A DNA stretch of 64,000 nt from Microbacterium lacticum (GTDB taxonomy: Bacteria > Actinomycetota > Actinomycetes > Actinomycetales > Microbacteriaceae): contig NZ_VFPS01000002.1 in the NCBI RefSeq assembly GCF_006716815.1, forward strand, positions 1-64,000. Reading direction: 5' to 3'. The notes under the pieces are model-generated. The model was not told the DNA's origin, searched no databases, and saw only the letters and a program-made list of their open reading frames with translations. Positions 1 through 9,091 of this stretch are shown here, in pieces; positions within the stretch are counted from its first letter, which is position 1; each line of letters opens with the position of its first letter. Position numbers and translations under genes: made by a program.

Positions 1-2657
1 CCCGCCCGCCGGCTGACGAAGATCGGTCGCGAGATCGCACGCCTCCCGATCGACCCCCGGTTCGCGCGCATGCTCATCGAGGCGCGCCGGCTCGACGTGC
101 TCGACCCCGTGCTGGCGATCGTGGCGGGCCTCTCGATCCAAGACGTGCGCGAGCGCCCGTCCGCCGAAGACGGCGCGGCGCGCGAGCAGGCCGACCGCAT
201 GCACGCGCGGTTCGCCGATCCGACGAGCGACTTCCTGCCCCTCCTGAACCTCTGGAACCACCTGCAGACCGGCCAGCGCGAGCTCGGGTCGAGTGCCTTC
301 CGGCGCCTCTGCCGGACGGAGTTCCTGAACTACGTGCGCGTGCGGGAGTGGTTCGACGTGCACCGGCAGCTGCGTCAGCTGCTCGGCGTGAAGGGTCGCG
401 GCGCGGCCGCGGAGACCGGAGACGGCGCGGCCGCCGACCCCGCACTCGTCCACCGCGCGATGCTGGCGGGGCTCCTCTCGCACATCGGCGTGCTCGACAC
501 CCGCTCGCTCGCGAAGACGAAGCCCGGCGACAAGCGGAAGGCCCTCGCGACCTACCGCGGCGCGCGCGGAGCGGCGTTCGCGATCTTCCCCGGGTCGGCG
601 CTGCGCAAGGCCTCCCCCGACGCCGTCATGGCCGCCGAGCTCGTCGAGACCTCGCGCCTCTATGCCCGCACCGTCGCCGCGATCGATCCCGCGTGGGCCG
701 AAGAGCTCGCCGGCGACCTCGCGCACCGCCAGCTGAGCGACCCGCACTGGTCGAAGGATGCCGGGGCCGCCGTCGCCGCCGAGAAGGTCACCCTCTTCGG
801 GGTCGAGATCATCCCGCGGCGCCGGGTGCAGCTCGCCCGCATCGACCAGCCGCTCGCGCGAGAGCTGTTCCTGCGCCACGCACTCACCGACGGCGAGTGG
901 AACTCCAGCCACCTCGACAAGAAGCTCACCGGGTTCGAGCGGCGGAACCTCGAGCTCCGCCGCCGCCTCGAGAAGGTCGAGGAGCGCGAGCGGCGCCGGG
1001 ACATCCTCGTCGGCGACGAAGCGGTGTTCGCCTTCTACGACCAGCGCGTGCCCGCCGACGTGTACGACGCGCGCTCGTTCGAGCGGTGGTGGCGGGAGGC
1101 ATCCGCCCGCACGCCGCGCCTGCTCGACATGACGGAGGTCGACCTGAAGGGCGACGCCGCGGGCTCCGATGACCGCGCATTCCCGGGCCGGTGGGAGCAG
1201 GGCGACCAGGTGCTCTCGCTGGCCTATCGGTTCGAGCCGGGCGATCCCGAGGACGGCGTCAGCGTCGTCGTGCCGCTGCCGCTTCTCGCGGGCTCTCGCC
1301 GGAGGGTTTCGACTGGCAGGTGCCGGGCATGCGGGCAGAGCTCATCACGGCGCTCCTGCGCGCGCTGCCGAAGGCGATCCGGCGCCACGTGGTGCCGGCG
1401 GCGGACTGGGCCGCGACACTCGGCGACGAGCTCGCCGGCGAAGGGCCCGAGCACCATCGCGGGCTCCCCGCGCTGCCGCTCCGGGCGGCGCTCGCCCGGC
1501 GCATCCAGCGCGTCGCGAACCAGCCTGTGACCCCGGACGACTTCGAGATGGACCGGGTGCCCGGCCATCTCGTGATGACCTTCCGCGCCGTCGACCACCG
1601 GGGCCGCACCGTCGGCACCTCGCGCGACCTCGTCGAGCTGCAGCAGCGGCTCGCCGGTCGGGCGCGCGAGCAGGTCGCCCGCTCGCTCGCGCGGCCCGCG
1701 CCCGGACCCGTCGCGGAGGCCGGGACGGCGCGCCCCGGCGGAGCGCCACCGGCCGCATCATCCGCGATCGGCGGCAGCGGCGGCGTCGCCGAGCGTTCCG
1801 GCATCACCACATGGGACGTGGGCACTCTCCCCGCTGTCGTCGACACCCGCGTCGCGGGCGGCGTGGTGCGCGGCTACCCGGCGCTGGTCGACGAGAAGGA
1901 TGCCGTGGCGCTGCGCATCGAGTCGACCCCCGAGCGCGCCGCGCGCCTCGCCCACGCGGGCGTGCGGCGCCTGCTGCTGCTCGCCGTCCCGTCGCCGAGC
2001 GCCTACGTCCTCGATCACCTGACCGCCGCCGAGAAGCTCTCGCTCGCCGCGTCGCCCTACTCGTCGGCGAAGGCGCTCATCGAAGACGCCCGGGTCGCGG
2101 TCGCCGACGCGGTGATGGCGCGGGTCGCTCCGGAGGGGGTCCGCACGCCGGAGCAGTTCGCGGCCGTCCGCGACGCCCTGTCCGCGGCCGTCGTCGACGA
2201 GCTGTTCCAGGCGGTGTCGCTCACCGCCCGCATCCTCACACTGCACCGCGACGTCGAGCGCGCCGTGAAGGGGCAGAACTCGATGACGCTCCTCGCCGCC
2301 CTCGGCGACGTCAAGGCGCAGCTGGCCGGTCTCGTCTTCCCCGGGTTCGTCGCCCGCACCGGCCTTGCGCGCCTCGCCCACCTGCCCCGGTACCTGCAGG
2401 GTGCCCTCTCGCGGGTCGAGGCCCTCGCCGACAGTCCGGTGCGCGACCGCCAGCGGATGACCGAGTTCGAACGCGCCGCCGCGGCCTACGCCGATGCGGG
2501 TGGCGCGCTTCCGCTCGACGCCGACGCCGCCGCAACGCTCGCGCACGCACGCTGGCTGCTCGAGGAGTACCGGGTGAGCCTGTTCGCCCAGCAGCTCGGC
2601 ACGGCCGAACCGGTCTCACTGCAGCGGATCACGAAGGCCCTCGCCGCGACGACCTGA
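1..2657 (+). pseudogene. hrpA: ATP-dependent RNA helicase HrpA, 3' part, frameshifted
   Basis: The reading frame is open from base 1 and continues from upstream, so only the C-terminal part of this roughly 1300-residue DEAH-box helicase is present (end of the helicase/HA2 region, then the long DUF3418 C-terminal region). HrpA acts on RNA during translation and ribosome rescue. The frame breaks near 1293: the first frame ends in ...VPLPLLAG and the protein resumes one base back as LSPEGFDWQVPGMRAELITA, which matches the family's conserved DUF3418 core. A missing C after 'gcgggc' explains it exactly. Downstream the second frame is clean to its TGA at 2657. Either a true one-base deletion or an assembly error; the product as written would lose the C-terminal 455 or so residues. 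Confidence 0.85.
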
Positions 2658-2680
2658 TCGCGTCGTAGGGTGGGTCAATC

Positions 2681-3216
2681 ATGGGCACTGCAATCGCATA
2701 CACCGAGCTCGGAGGGCCGGAGGTCCTCACCGTCATCGACATCGACGTCCCCGCGCCCGGGCCGGGCGAGGTCGCCGTCCGCGTCGAAGCGGTCGGCGTG
2801 AACCCGCTCGACCTGAAGCTGCGGGCGGGCCTGCGCCCCTCCCCGCCGATCACCGAGCCGCGCCGGGTCGGGTCGGATGCCGCGGGCGTGGTCACCGCCG
2901 TCGGCGACGGCGTCGAAGGCTACCGGCCGGGCGATGCGGTCATCGTCACGGGCGCGCAGGGCGCCTACGCCACCGATCTCGTCGTGCCCGCCGCGCACGT
3001 CGTCCGCCGCCCCGAAGGGGTGAGCGCCGCCCAGGGCGCAGCCCTCGGCATCCCCGTCGGCACGGCCTACCAGACGGTGCGCTCGCTCGCGATCGGCCCG
3101 GACGACACGGTGCTCGTGCACGCGGCATCCGGTTCGGTCGGTCAGGCCGTGGTGCAGTTCGCGCGGCTGTACGGCGCCACCGTGCTCGGCACGACGAGCG
3201 ACCGGCGCGCCGACGG
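2681..3216 (+). pseudogene. Zinc-independent alcohol dehydrogenase / NADPH:quinone oxidoreductase, 3'-truncated
   Basis: Starts at ATG 2681, 23 bases after hrpA. About 178 residues of a medium-chain dehydrogenase/reductase are visible: the GroES-like N-terminal half (GVNPLDLKLRAG) and the start of the Rossmann NADPH fold (VLVHAASGSVGQAVVQFA, with the GxxGxxxxxxA-like glycine pattern). Family members run to about 310 residues, so some 130 residues are missing. The match stops after TTSDRRAD near base 3214, where the DNA becomes the antisense of a DNA methylase. The open frame continues about 20 junk codons to a stop at 3283. This is the left edge of the foreign segment. Confidence 0.85.
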
Positions 3217-3578
3217 ATATAGGGCGGGTTGCCGATCACGACGGAATAGCGCGCTTCCGGCTCGACGAGGAAGAAGTCGTTGACAGTCAGGTGGGGCCTT
3301 CCGCCGGCCGCCGCCACCCGCTCACCTGCGACGCGAGCGCTATGCGGGTGGATCTCGACCCCATCGACGCGTGGCGCTTCGTGCCCGCGCTCGCGAAGTC
3401 GTCGCACGGCCTGAACCAAGAACGCTGCATCGCCCGCAGACGGCTCCAACACGGAGTCTTCCGCGGTTCGAATGGCCCAGTCCGTGATGTAGCGGGTGAT
3501 CGCGTCCGGGGTAAAGAACGCGCCTCGGGCCTTGCGCGCCTCTGCCGTGTCAGCTGCGATCACTACGGGTTCGGACAT
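3216..3578 (-). pseudogene. N6-adenine DNA methylase, N-terminal fragment
   Basis: Reading leftwards from ATG 3578 (MSEPVVIAADTAEARKARG; an in-frame GTG lies at 3596) the protein shows the fold of Eco57I/type I-like adenine methylases. GAFFTP is the usual entry, VLEPSAGDAAFL is SAM-binding motif I and VVIGNPPYI is the catalytic NPPY motif. The coding match ends at the residue after NPPYI, about 120 residues in, where it meets the truncated oxidoreductase head-on. The target-recognition and any nuclease part are gone. It marks the remains of a restriction-modification or related defence locus; no partner nuclease is visible. Confidence 0.8.
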
Positions 3579-3657
3579 GCAATCATCCTGCCTCACGGTC
3601 TATCAACGATTCCGTATGCGACCGCTCTCCGCGAACTCGATGGTCCGTGCGGATACC

Positions 3658-3675
3658 GGCTCTTCGGACTTTAGG
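3658..3675. repeat. Isolated ISL3-type terminal inverted repeat (18 bp)
   Basis: The 18 bases are identical to the outer end of the two complete ISL3 copies at 12822 and 14747, but the rest of that element is absent. A different ISL3 element begins at the very next base (3676). It is the stump of an earlier insertion, later deleted or overwritten. Confidence 0.75.
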
Positions 3676-5150
3676 GGCTCTGCGCATTCTGGGTGGGGTG
3701 AGGCGCTCGGGCGTGGCGTGACGGGGTGAGGTGGGTCGAGGCCCGGAGGATCGGTAGCGACCAAGCAACCTGTTCGTCCGGAGACCTCGACCCGTGCCTG
3801 ATGCTACGCGCTGCGCCGCCGCGCGCCCATGTTCTGCTGTCTACTGTGATCGCTGCGACCTGCTCGTCGGACTCGACGGGCTCCGGGTGGCCGGGGTCGA
3901 GCGTCGCGGCGATGGCGTGCTCGTGATCGATGCCGAGTCGCCGCCGGGTCCGGTCGGCTGCCCTGAGTGCGGAGTGGTCGCGGAGTCGGCGGGACGGAAG
4001 GTGCTCGTTCTGACGGACGCCCCGATGGGCGGTACTCCGGTTCGGGTCCGGTGGCGCAAGCGCCGCTGGCGGTGTCGCCAGGACGGGTGCGGGGTGCGCT
4101 CATTCACGGAGCAGAACCCGGCCGTCGCGGCGGCGAACAAAGCGCTGACGGCTCGCGCGGTGGCGTGGGCGGTGGTGCAGATGCGCCGCGAGAACGCGTC
4201 AGTGCGCGGTGTCGCTCGGCAGCTGCGCGTCGCGTGGCCGCACGGTCTGGACGCACGTGGAGGCCGAGTTACAGCGCCGCGAGCAGGACCCTGGCCGGTT
4301 CGATGGCGTCGAGGTGCTCGGCGTGGACGAGCACCTGTGGCATCACGTGTCCACGAAGCCCGTCGCCGACGGCGGGCGCGGTCCGAAGGAGCTGACCGGG
4401 ATGGTCGACCTGACCCGAGACGCCACGGGACGCGTGCGGGCGCGACTGCTGGACCTGGTGCCAGGTCGATCCTCGAAGGCGTACGCAGACTGGATCAAGG
4501 AGCGGGACGAGCAGTTCCGTGCCGGGGTGAAGATCGCAGCTCTTGACCCGTTCGCCGGCTACAAGAAGGCCCTCGACGACGAACTCGACGACGCGACCGC
4601 GGTGCTGGACGCGTTCCACGTCGTCAAGCTCGGCACCGCCGCGGTTGATGACGTCCGTCGCCGCGTCCAGCAAGACACCCTCAGCCATCGCGGCCGCAAG
4701 GGAGATCCGCTCTACGGGATCCGCAACATCCTCCGCGCCGGACGGGAGCGCCTCACCGACAGGCAGCGGTCCCGGCTCGACGCGGCGTTCGCGACGAGAG
4801 AGGAGCACGTTGAAGTTGAAGTCGCCTGGCACGCCGCCCAGCAGCTCCGCGACGCCTACCGGCACCCCAACCTGGTCGAAGGGCACAAGATCGCCGAGAA
4901 GGTTCTCGAATCGTTCCCGTCCTGCCCGATCCCCGAAATCGCCCGCCTCGGCCGCACCCTCACCCAGTGGCGAGCCGCGTTCCTGGCCTACTGGGCGACA
5001 GGACGCTCATCCAACGGAGGCACCGAGGCCGTGAACGGGCTCATCGAACCTGGATCGTGTCACCGTCGGGTGATTTCGCGGGTTGAGGATCGTTGAGGCT
5101 TGATTTTCCGGGGGTGCTGGTGCCTCGTGCGGGGCACTAATGGCGTCGAT

Positions 5151-6125
5151 CTAGATGTACTGACCTCGACCGTTGTTGATTCGGTCGATGGGGGTTTTGC
5201 CTCCGATGCCGAGGTGGTGCCTGTCTAGGTTGTAGTAGTCGAGCCAGGTCGTCAACCCTGCTTTTCGGTCGTCGTTCGAGCTCCAGGGGCGGGCGTAGGC
5301 CCACTCGGTGGCGAGGGTGCGGTTGAGGCGTTCGACTTTCCCGTTGGTCCAGGGGCAGTGCGGTTTGATGAACCGCTGTCGGATGCCGTGCGCGTCGACC
5401 ACGGCCTTGAACGCGGCCGAGTGGCGGTAAGCGAACGCGTTGTCGCTGATGACGCGTTCGACTGTGACGCCGAGGCGCGCGTAGAACGCGATCGCGCGGT
5501 CGAGGACGCCCGCCGCGGTGGTGCCTTTCTCGTCGTCGTGGATCTCCGCGTAAGCAACTCGGGAATGGTCGTCGATGACGGTGTGCACGTAGTCGTAACC
5601 CAGGCCCCGCTTGCGCGCAGGACGTTGCCCGCGGCCATGCAGACGCCATCCGCCGCCGTCGGGGATACGGCCGAGTTTCTTCACATCAACGTGGATCAGG
5701 GACCCGGGATGATCATGCTCGTAACGCTGCGCGGATCGGCGGGTCGCGCGGATCACGGACCCCGTGACCGGGTCCAGCTCCCGCAGCAACGGCACGTGGT
5801 GGCGGCGCAACACCCTACCGACCGTTGAGGCCTGCAAGCCGAGCTTGTCAGCGATGAACACCGGCCCACGCCGAGTGAGGTGCCGCATGATCCGCACCCT
5901 CGCCTCCACGCACGCTTTGGTCTGGCGAGGGTGGGAGCGGGCGACGCTGGAACGATCGATCAGGCCCGCCGGGCCGCACTCCCGGAACCTGCGCCACCAC
6001 CGCCACGCGGTCGTGCGGGAGATCCCCATTTCCGCGGCAACATGCGCGACCGCACGCCCCGACTGGATGCGCTGAACCATGATCAACCGGCCGGCCGGAG
6101 TCAGCCGGGCATTAGCGTGAGACAA
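5151..6125 (-). CDS. IS481-family transposase
   Basis: 324 residues. The best start is TTG 6125 (LSHANARLTPAGR), seven bases after a GGAGG ribosome-binding site; upstream codons belong to the neighbouring DNA. An N-terminal helix-turn-helix (VAAEMGISRTTAWRWWRRF) is followed by an rve integrase core with the DDE triad in HVDVKKLGRI (D), VIDDHSRVAYAEI (D) and NGKVERLNRTL (E). It appears intact. The stop codon TAG (5151-5153) is not part of the element: it lies in the duplicated TCTAGA target, so the frame runs off the end of the IS and is closed by the insertion site. Confidence 0.92.
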   Translation of the reverse strand: MSHANARLTPAGRLIMVQRIQSGRAVAHVAAEMGISRTTAWRWWRRFRECGPAGLIDRSSVARSHPRQTKACVEARVRIMRHLTRRGPVFIADKLGLQASTVGRVLRRHHVPLLRELDPVTGSVIRATRRSAQRYEHDHPGSLIHVDVKKLGRIPDGGGWRLHGRGQRPARKRGLGYDYVHTVIDDHSRVAYAEIHDDEKGTTAAGVLDRAIAFYARLGVTVERVISDNAFAYRHSAAFKAVVDAHGIRQRFIKPHCPWTNGKVERLNRTLATEWAYARPWSSNDDRKAGLTTWLDYYNLDRHHLGIGGKTPIDRINNGRGQYI

Positions 6126-6219
6126 GAGAGACCTCCGTGCGTTTGAGCTGAAGAACTTAGACAGCTCCAACTCGACCCCGGAGGTCTCTCCTACGTCAAC
6201 AACGATCTGGGTCAGTACA
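5156..6219 (-). mobile_element. IS481-family element
   Basis: Ends TGTACTGACC (5156) and GGTCAGTACA (6219) are inverted repeats with the TGT...ACA tips typical of IS481. It is flanked by a 6-bp duplication TCTAGA (5150-5155 and 6220-6225), centred on CTAG, the known IS481 target. Length is 1064 bp. It has inserted into the leader of the IS1634-like transposase gene and is the youngest event in the nest. Confidence 0.92.
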
Positions 6220-6233
6220 TCTAGACTCGCTCG

Positions 6234-7751
6234 GTGGGGTGGTTCGTGCGGAAGGTGCGCACCGCGTCGGGTGCGACGGCGGTGCAGATCGCGTCGAAGA
6301 CCCGTGGTGTGCGGACGATCGTGGAGCACCTCGGCTCCGCGCACGACGATGAGCAGCTCGCGGTGCTGGTCGCGATCGCGCGGGAGCGGATCGCGGAGCT
6401 GGCCGGGCATGTCCCGTTCGATCTGGACGGGCTGGGCGCGACGCCGCCGGCCACGACCGCGCCGACGGTGACCGGGTCGAGGTCCAGGTTGTTGTGGGAT
6501 GTCCTCGAGGACGCCTACGCCCGTCTCGGGTTCGACGCGGTCGGCAACGACACATTCAAGAAGCTGGTCCTGGCCCGCGTCGTCGAGCCGACCAGCAAGG
6601 CGGACACGCTGCGGGTGTGGGACGAGCTCGGTGTCCCGGGTGCGCCGTCGCTGTCGACCGTGTGGCGGACCCTCGCCCGCAGCGTTGAGCAGGACTGGCG
6701 GTCGAAGATCGCCGCCGCAGCCTACGCGCATGCGACCCGATCTGGCCCGCTCACCGTCGTGCTCTACGACGTCACCACCCTCTACTTCGAGGCGGAGCGT
6801 GAAGACAAGCTCCGCAAGGTCGGGATGAGCAAAGAGCGCCGCGTCGACCCGCAGATCCTCGTCGGCCTCCTCGTGGACCAGGGCGGGTTCCCCCTCGAAG
6901 TCCACGAGTTCGCGGGCAACAGGGGCGAGACCCTCACCCTGCTGCCCGTCCTCGACCAGTTCCGCGAACGTCACTCCGCGACCGAGGTCGTGGTCGTCGC
7001 GGACGCCGGCATGCTGTCCGCAGCGAACCTGAACCGGCTGGAGGACGCCGGGTTCGGTTTCATCGTCGGCTCCCGCACCTCCTCCGCGCCATACGATCTC
7101 GCCGAGCACTACGCGACCGTCGGGAACATCGTCACCGATGGGGAGACGGTCGAGACCACCCGAACCATGGGTGCGGGTGTGAACGCGCGGGAGCGGCGAG
7201 TGGTGTGGCAGTACTCCCACAAGCGGAAGATCCGCGACAACATCACGTTGAACAAGCAGATCGAACGCGCCGAGCAGATCGCTGCCGGCACCCGCCCGGC
7301 GAAGAAGGACCGGTTCGTCACCCTCGGCACGGGGCCCGGCGTGAACTGGGCAAGAGTCGAGAAGGCCCGCGAATACATCGGCCTCAAGGGGTACGTCACC
7401 AACCTCAGCACCGCGACGGCTTCCGCTGCAGAGATCGTGGCGGCCTACCATGACCTGTTCCAGGTCGAGGCGACGTTCCGGATGGCAAAGACCGACCTGC
7501 GGGCGAGGCCGATGTTCGCGTCGACCGCGGACTCGATCCACGCGCACCTCACCGTCGTGTTCTGCGCTCTCGCGATCAGCCGGCACCTCTACAAGACCAC
7601 CGGCGTGACGGTCCGCCGTATCGTCCGCGCGCTGCGCCCGCTGCGTGACGTCACGATCACCATCGACGGACACGAACTCACCGCGACCACCCCGCCAACG
7701 GGGGAAGCCGCCGACATCATCGCCGCACTCCGGCCGGGCGTGGGGCACTAA
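6234..7751 (+). CDS. IS1634-family transposase
   Basis: 505 residues, start GTG 6234 (MGWFVRKVRTASGATAVQ), the usual N-terminus of the family, ending at TAA 7751 just inside the right repeat. DDE features of the IS4-type fold are visible: VVLYDVTTLYFE (first Asp), VVVADAGMLSAANL (second Asp) and YHDLFQVEATFRMAKTDL (the Y-x2-F/W-x-x-E-x-x-F-R-x-x-K signature with the catalytic Glu). Full length, no lesion seen. The IS481 element inserted 9 bases upstream of the start separates it from its native leader, so expression may be altered. Confidence 0.9.
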   Translation: MGWFVRKVRTASGATAVQIASKTRGVRTIVEHLGSAHDDEQLAVLVAIARERIAELAGHVPFDLDGLGATPPATTAPTVTGSRSRLLWDVLEDAYARLGFDAVGNDTFKKLVLARVVEPTSKADTLRVWDELGVPGAPSLSTVWRTLARSVEQDWRSKIAAAAYAHATRSGPLTVVLYDVTTLYFEAEREDKLRKVGMSKERRVDPQILVGLLVDQGGFPLEVHEFAGNRGETLTLLPVLDQFRERHSATEVVVVADAGMLSAANLNRLEDAGFGFIVGSRTSSAPYDLAEHYATVGNIVTDGETVETTRTMGAGVNARERRVVWQYSHKRKIRDNITLNKQIERAEQIAAGTRPAKKDRFVTLGTGPGVNWARVEKAREYIGLKGYVTNLSTATASAAEIVAAYHDLFQVEATFRMAKTDLRARPMFASTADSIHAHLTVVFCALAISRHLYKTTGVTVRRIVRALRPLRDVTITIDGHELTATTPPTGEAADIIAALRPGVGH

Positions 7752-7884
7752 TCTGACACGATCCAGGTCGAACTCGCCCGCCGGATCGCCCGCGGCTTCA
7801 CCAACTACGACAACTACCGACTCCGCATGCTCCTGATCGCCGGCGGACTTGACCCCCTCACCCCCACCTAGAATGCGCAGAGCC

Positions 7885-7983
7885 GTCAAACCTAATGAGG
7901 TTGGTCGCATTCATTTCAGTTTCGACAAGGATGGTCGGCGACTCATTGTGAACCACGTGGCGCTCAAGCTATACGGGATCTAA
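7885..7983 (+). pseudogene. C-terminal stub of an unidentified protein
   Basis: Directly after the ISL3 right end, 32 codons read without a stop as VKPNEVGRIHFSFDKDGRRL and on through IVNHVALKLYGI to TAA 7983. The mixed, folded-looking composition suggests the tail of a larger gene cut by the insertion, convergent with the HEPN gene that ends at 8032. I cannot name the family. Too short to exclude chance. Confidence 0.4.
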
Positions 7984-8031
7984 GTCTCCGCGAGCCTGCG
8001 CCGAGTTGGGCGCACTGCCGAGACACAGAGT

Positions 8032-9090
8032 CTAGGCAGCACGCTCCTGACCGTACGCGCTGTGGAACACATCGCCTGCGACTGAAACGAGCGCATTGCA
8101 GAGGCGATTCCAATCGATCTCCTCAGACTCCACAGGAGCTAGCGCCGGCCGATAGTGCACGATTCGATTACGCAGGTCATATACGGCTTTGCCGGCCGCC
8201 GACGCCAGATTCGTGTCTTTGTACAGCGGGACGTTCAGGCATTCGCAGACCTCTCGCAGGTCGTCAACTTGAGCGAATGCGAGCACGACATTCAGGCTGG
8301 ACGCTTCTAACGGACGCCAAGACATCTCCTTCTCCAGGATCTCAGCGATCTCCTGCCACTCGTGCTCGATCGAAAGACCTTGTTTGAGCTTCGTGGCTTT
8401 GTCGTGCGCGTAGGTAGCTTCGACGCACCGGTAGAGGCTCATGAAGAGGCTTCGCGGATCCAGATCCAAAGTCGAACGGCAAAGCTCCTTGTACGGGAGA
8501 AGATCGACGTTCGCGTCTGCAAGAGCGCATAGGCGATCCGCAAGCTCGCTCTCGATCCAAGATCCTCCATTCCGCGACTCTTCCGAGCTGATGCTGAGGA
8601 AGATCGGCCAGATGAGTTCGTCATCAATCGGCTCGGCACTGGCGAATACCCGAACCGGCGGGAACAAGGCCACGATCTGCGTGTTGTCGTGCCCGTGATA
8701 CTTGGGGTTTGAGCTGCGGCTGTCCGCGGCTACGACGTTGTACACCTCGGCGGCCGAGGCGCTTGGCGAGACTGGCAGTTCGGTCAGCAAACAGACGTCG
8801 TAGCCTTGGATGTCCTCGAGCAGATCGAACCCCGGGTCATCCACCTCGTAGTCGAAACCGATGGTCGCGACATAGTGCTGCTCGTTGACCTCAAGCCACG
8901 CAAGATGACGGAATCGCCCAAAGCTCATGTGGCTACGCAGTACCGCAGTTTTGAGTACCTCGTCCGCCTCCGGGTTCGCATGCACCCATCGTGGGGCTGA
9001 CGGATCAGGGACTGGGAACTCCCGTTGGCGGGCGAACTCGGTGAGCCGCCCGAACAATGTCGTGTTCGCGGCGATCATGTTCCGGACCAC
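8032..9090 (-). CDS. HEPN-domain protein, partner in a two-gene cassette
   Basis: 352 residues from GTG 9090 (an in-frame ATG lies 12 bases later), one base after the stop of the upstream gene, so the pair is surely co-transcribed. No signal peptide or membrane segment is visible. The N-terminal two thirds is not recognised. The C-terminal helical part ends in DLRNRIVHYRPAL, an R-N-x3-H motif (Arg307 to His312), the RX4-6H signature of HEPN RNases used in toxin-antitoxin, abortive-infection and CRISPR systems. A preceding helix-rich stretch (SLYRCVEATYAHDKATKLKQG) fits the HEPN four-helix bundle. Known of the family: such proteins usually cut RNA when activated. Inferred: the effector of a defence module. 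G+C is visibly lower than in the flanking chromosome. Confidence 0.6.
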   Translation of the reverse strand: MVRNMIAANTTLFGRLTEFARQREFPVPDPSAPRWVHANPEADEVLKTAVLRSHMSFGRFRHLAWLEVNEQHYVATIGFDYEVDDPGFDLLEDIQGYDVCLLTELPVSPSASAAEVYNVVAADSRSSNPKYHGHDNTQIVALFPPVRVFASAEPIDDELIWPIFLSISSEESRNGGSWIESELADRLCALADANVDLLPYKELCRSTLDLDPRSLFMSLYRCVEATYAHDKATKLKQGLSIEHEWQEIAEILEKEMSWRPLEASSLNVVLAFAQVDDLREVCECLNVPLYKDTNLASAAGKAVYDLRNRIVHYRPALAPVESEEIDWNRLCNALVSVAGDVFHSAYGQERAA

Positions 9091-9091
9091 G

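Larger units (their letters stand above)
5049..7767 (+). mobile_element. IS1634-like element, itself carrying an IS481
   Basis: Perfect 14-bp inverted repeats (CCTGGATCGTGTCA at 5049-5062, complement at 7754-7767) are flanked by a 5-bp target duplication, tcgaa (5044-5048 and 7768-7772). It sits inside the ISL3 transposase gene. Without the nested IS481 it would be about 1.65 kb and contain one transposase gene. Element size, terminal repeats and short duplication fit the IS1634 group of the IS4 superfamily. Confidence 0.85.
3794..7871 (+). pseudogene. ISL3-family transposase, frameshifted and split by an IS
   Basis: Starts at GTG 3794 (MPDATRCAAAR). It has the N-terminal zinc-binding cysteines (VYCDRCD, CPECGV), a helix-turn-helix and the DDE catalytic domain (VLGVDEHLWHH, ALDPFAGYKKAL, GGTEAVNGLIE). 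There are two lesions. An extra C near 4236-4238 shifts the frame after VARQLRVAW, with the protein resuming as TVWTHVEAELQ. Then the gene is cut after GLIE at 5048, and its last 34 codons (LARRIARGFTNYDNYRL...) reappear at 7769 and end at TAG 7871. It cannot make a functional transposase. Confidence 0.9.
3676..7884 (+). mobile_element. ISL3-family element, interrupted by an IS1634-like element
   Basis: The ends are inverted repeats beginning GGCTCTGCGCATTCT (left, 3676) and, reversed, GGCTCTGCGCATTCTAGGTGG (right, ending 7884). The content is an ISL3 transposase split at 5048/7768 by a second element. Removing the insert leaves about 1.49 kb, the same size as the two complete ISL3 copies further right, to which it is related but clearly divergent. 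The flanking octamers (actttagg left, gtcaaacc right) do not match, so there is no target duplication. The flanks have been rearranged since insertion. Confidence 0.85.

Noticed and set aside
3668..7892. Target duplication flanking the nested ISL3 element
   Set aside because: Octamers actttagg and gtcaaacc do not match, so none was claimed.
5151..7910. A 919-codon minus-strand protein
   Set aside because: An IS481 transposase preceded by antisense of the IS1634-like transposase. The true start is TTG 6125 after GGAGG.
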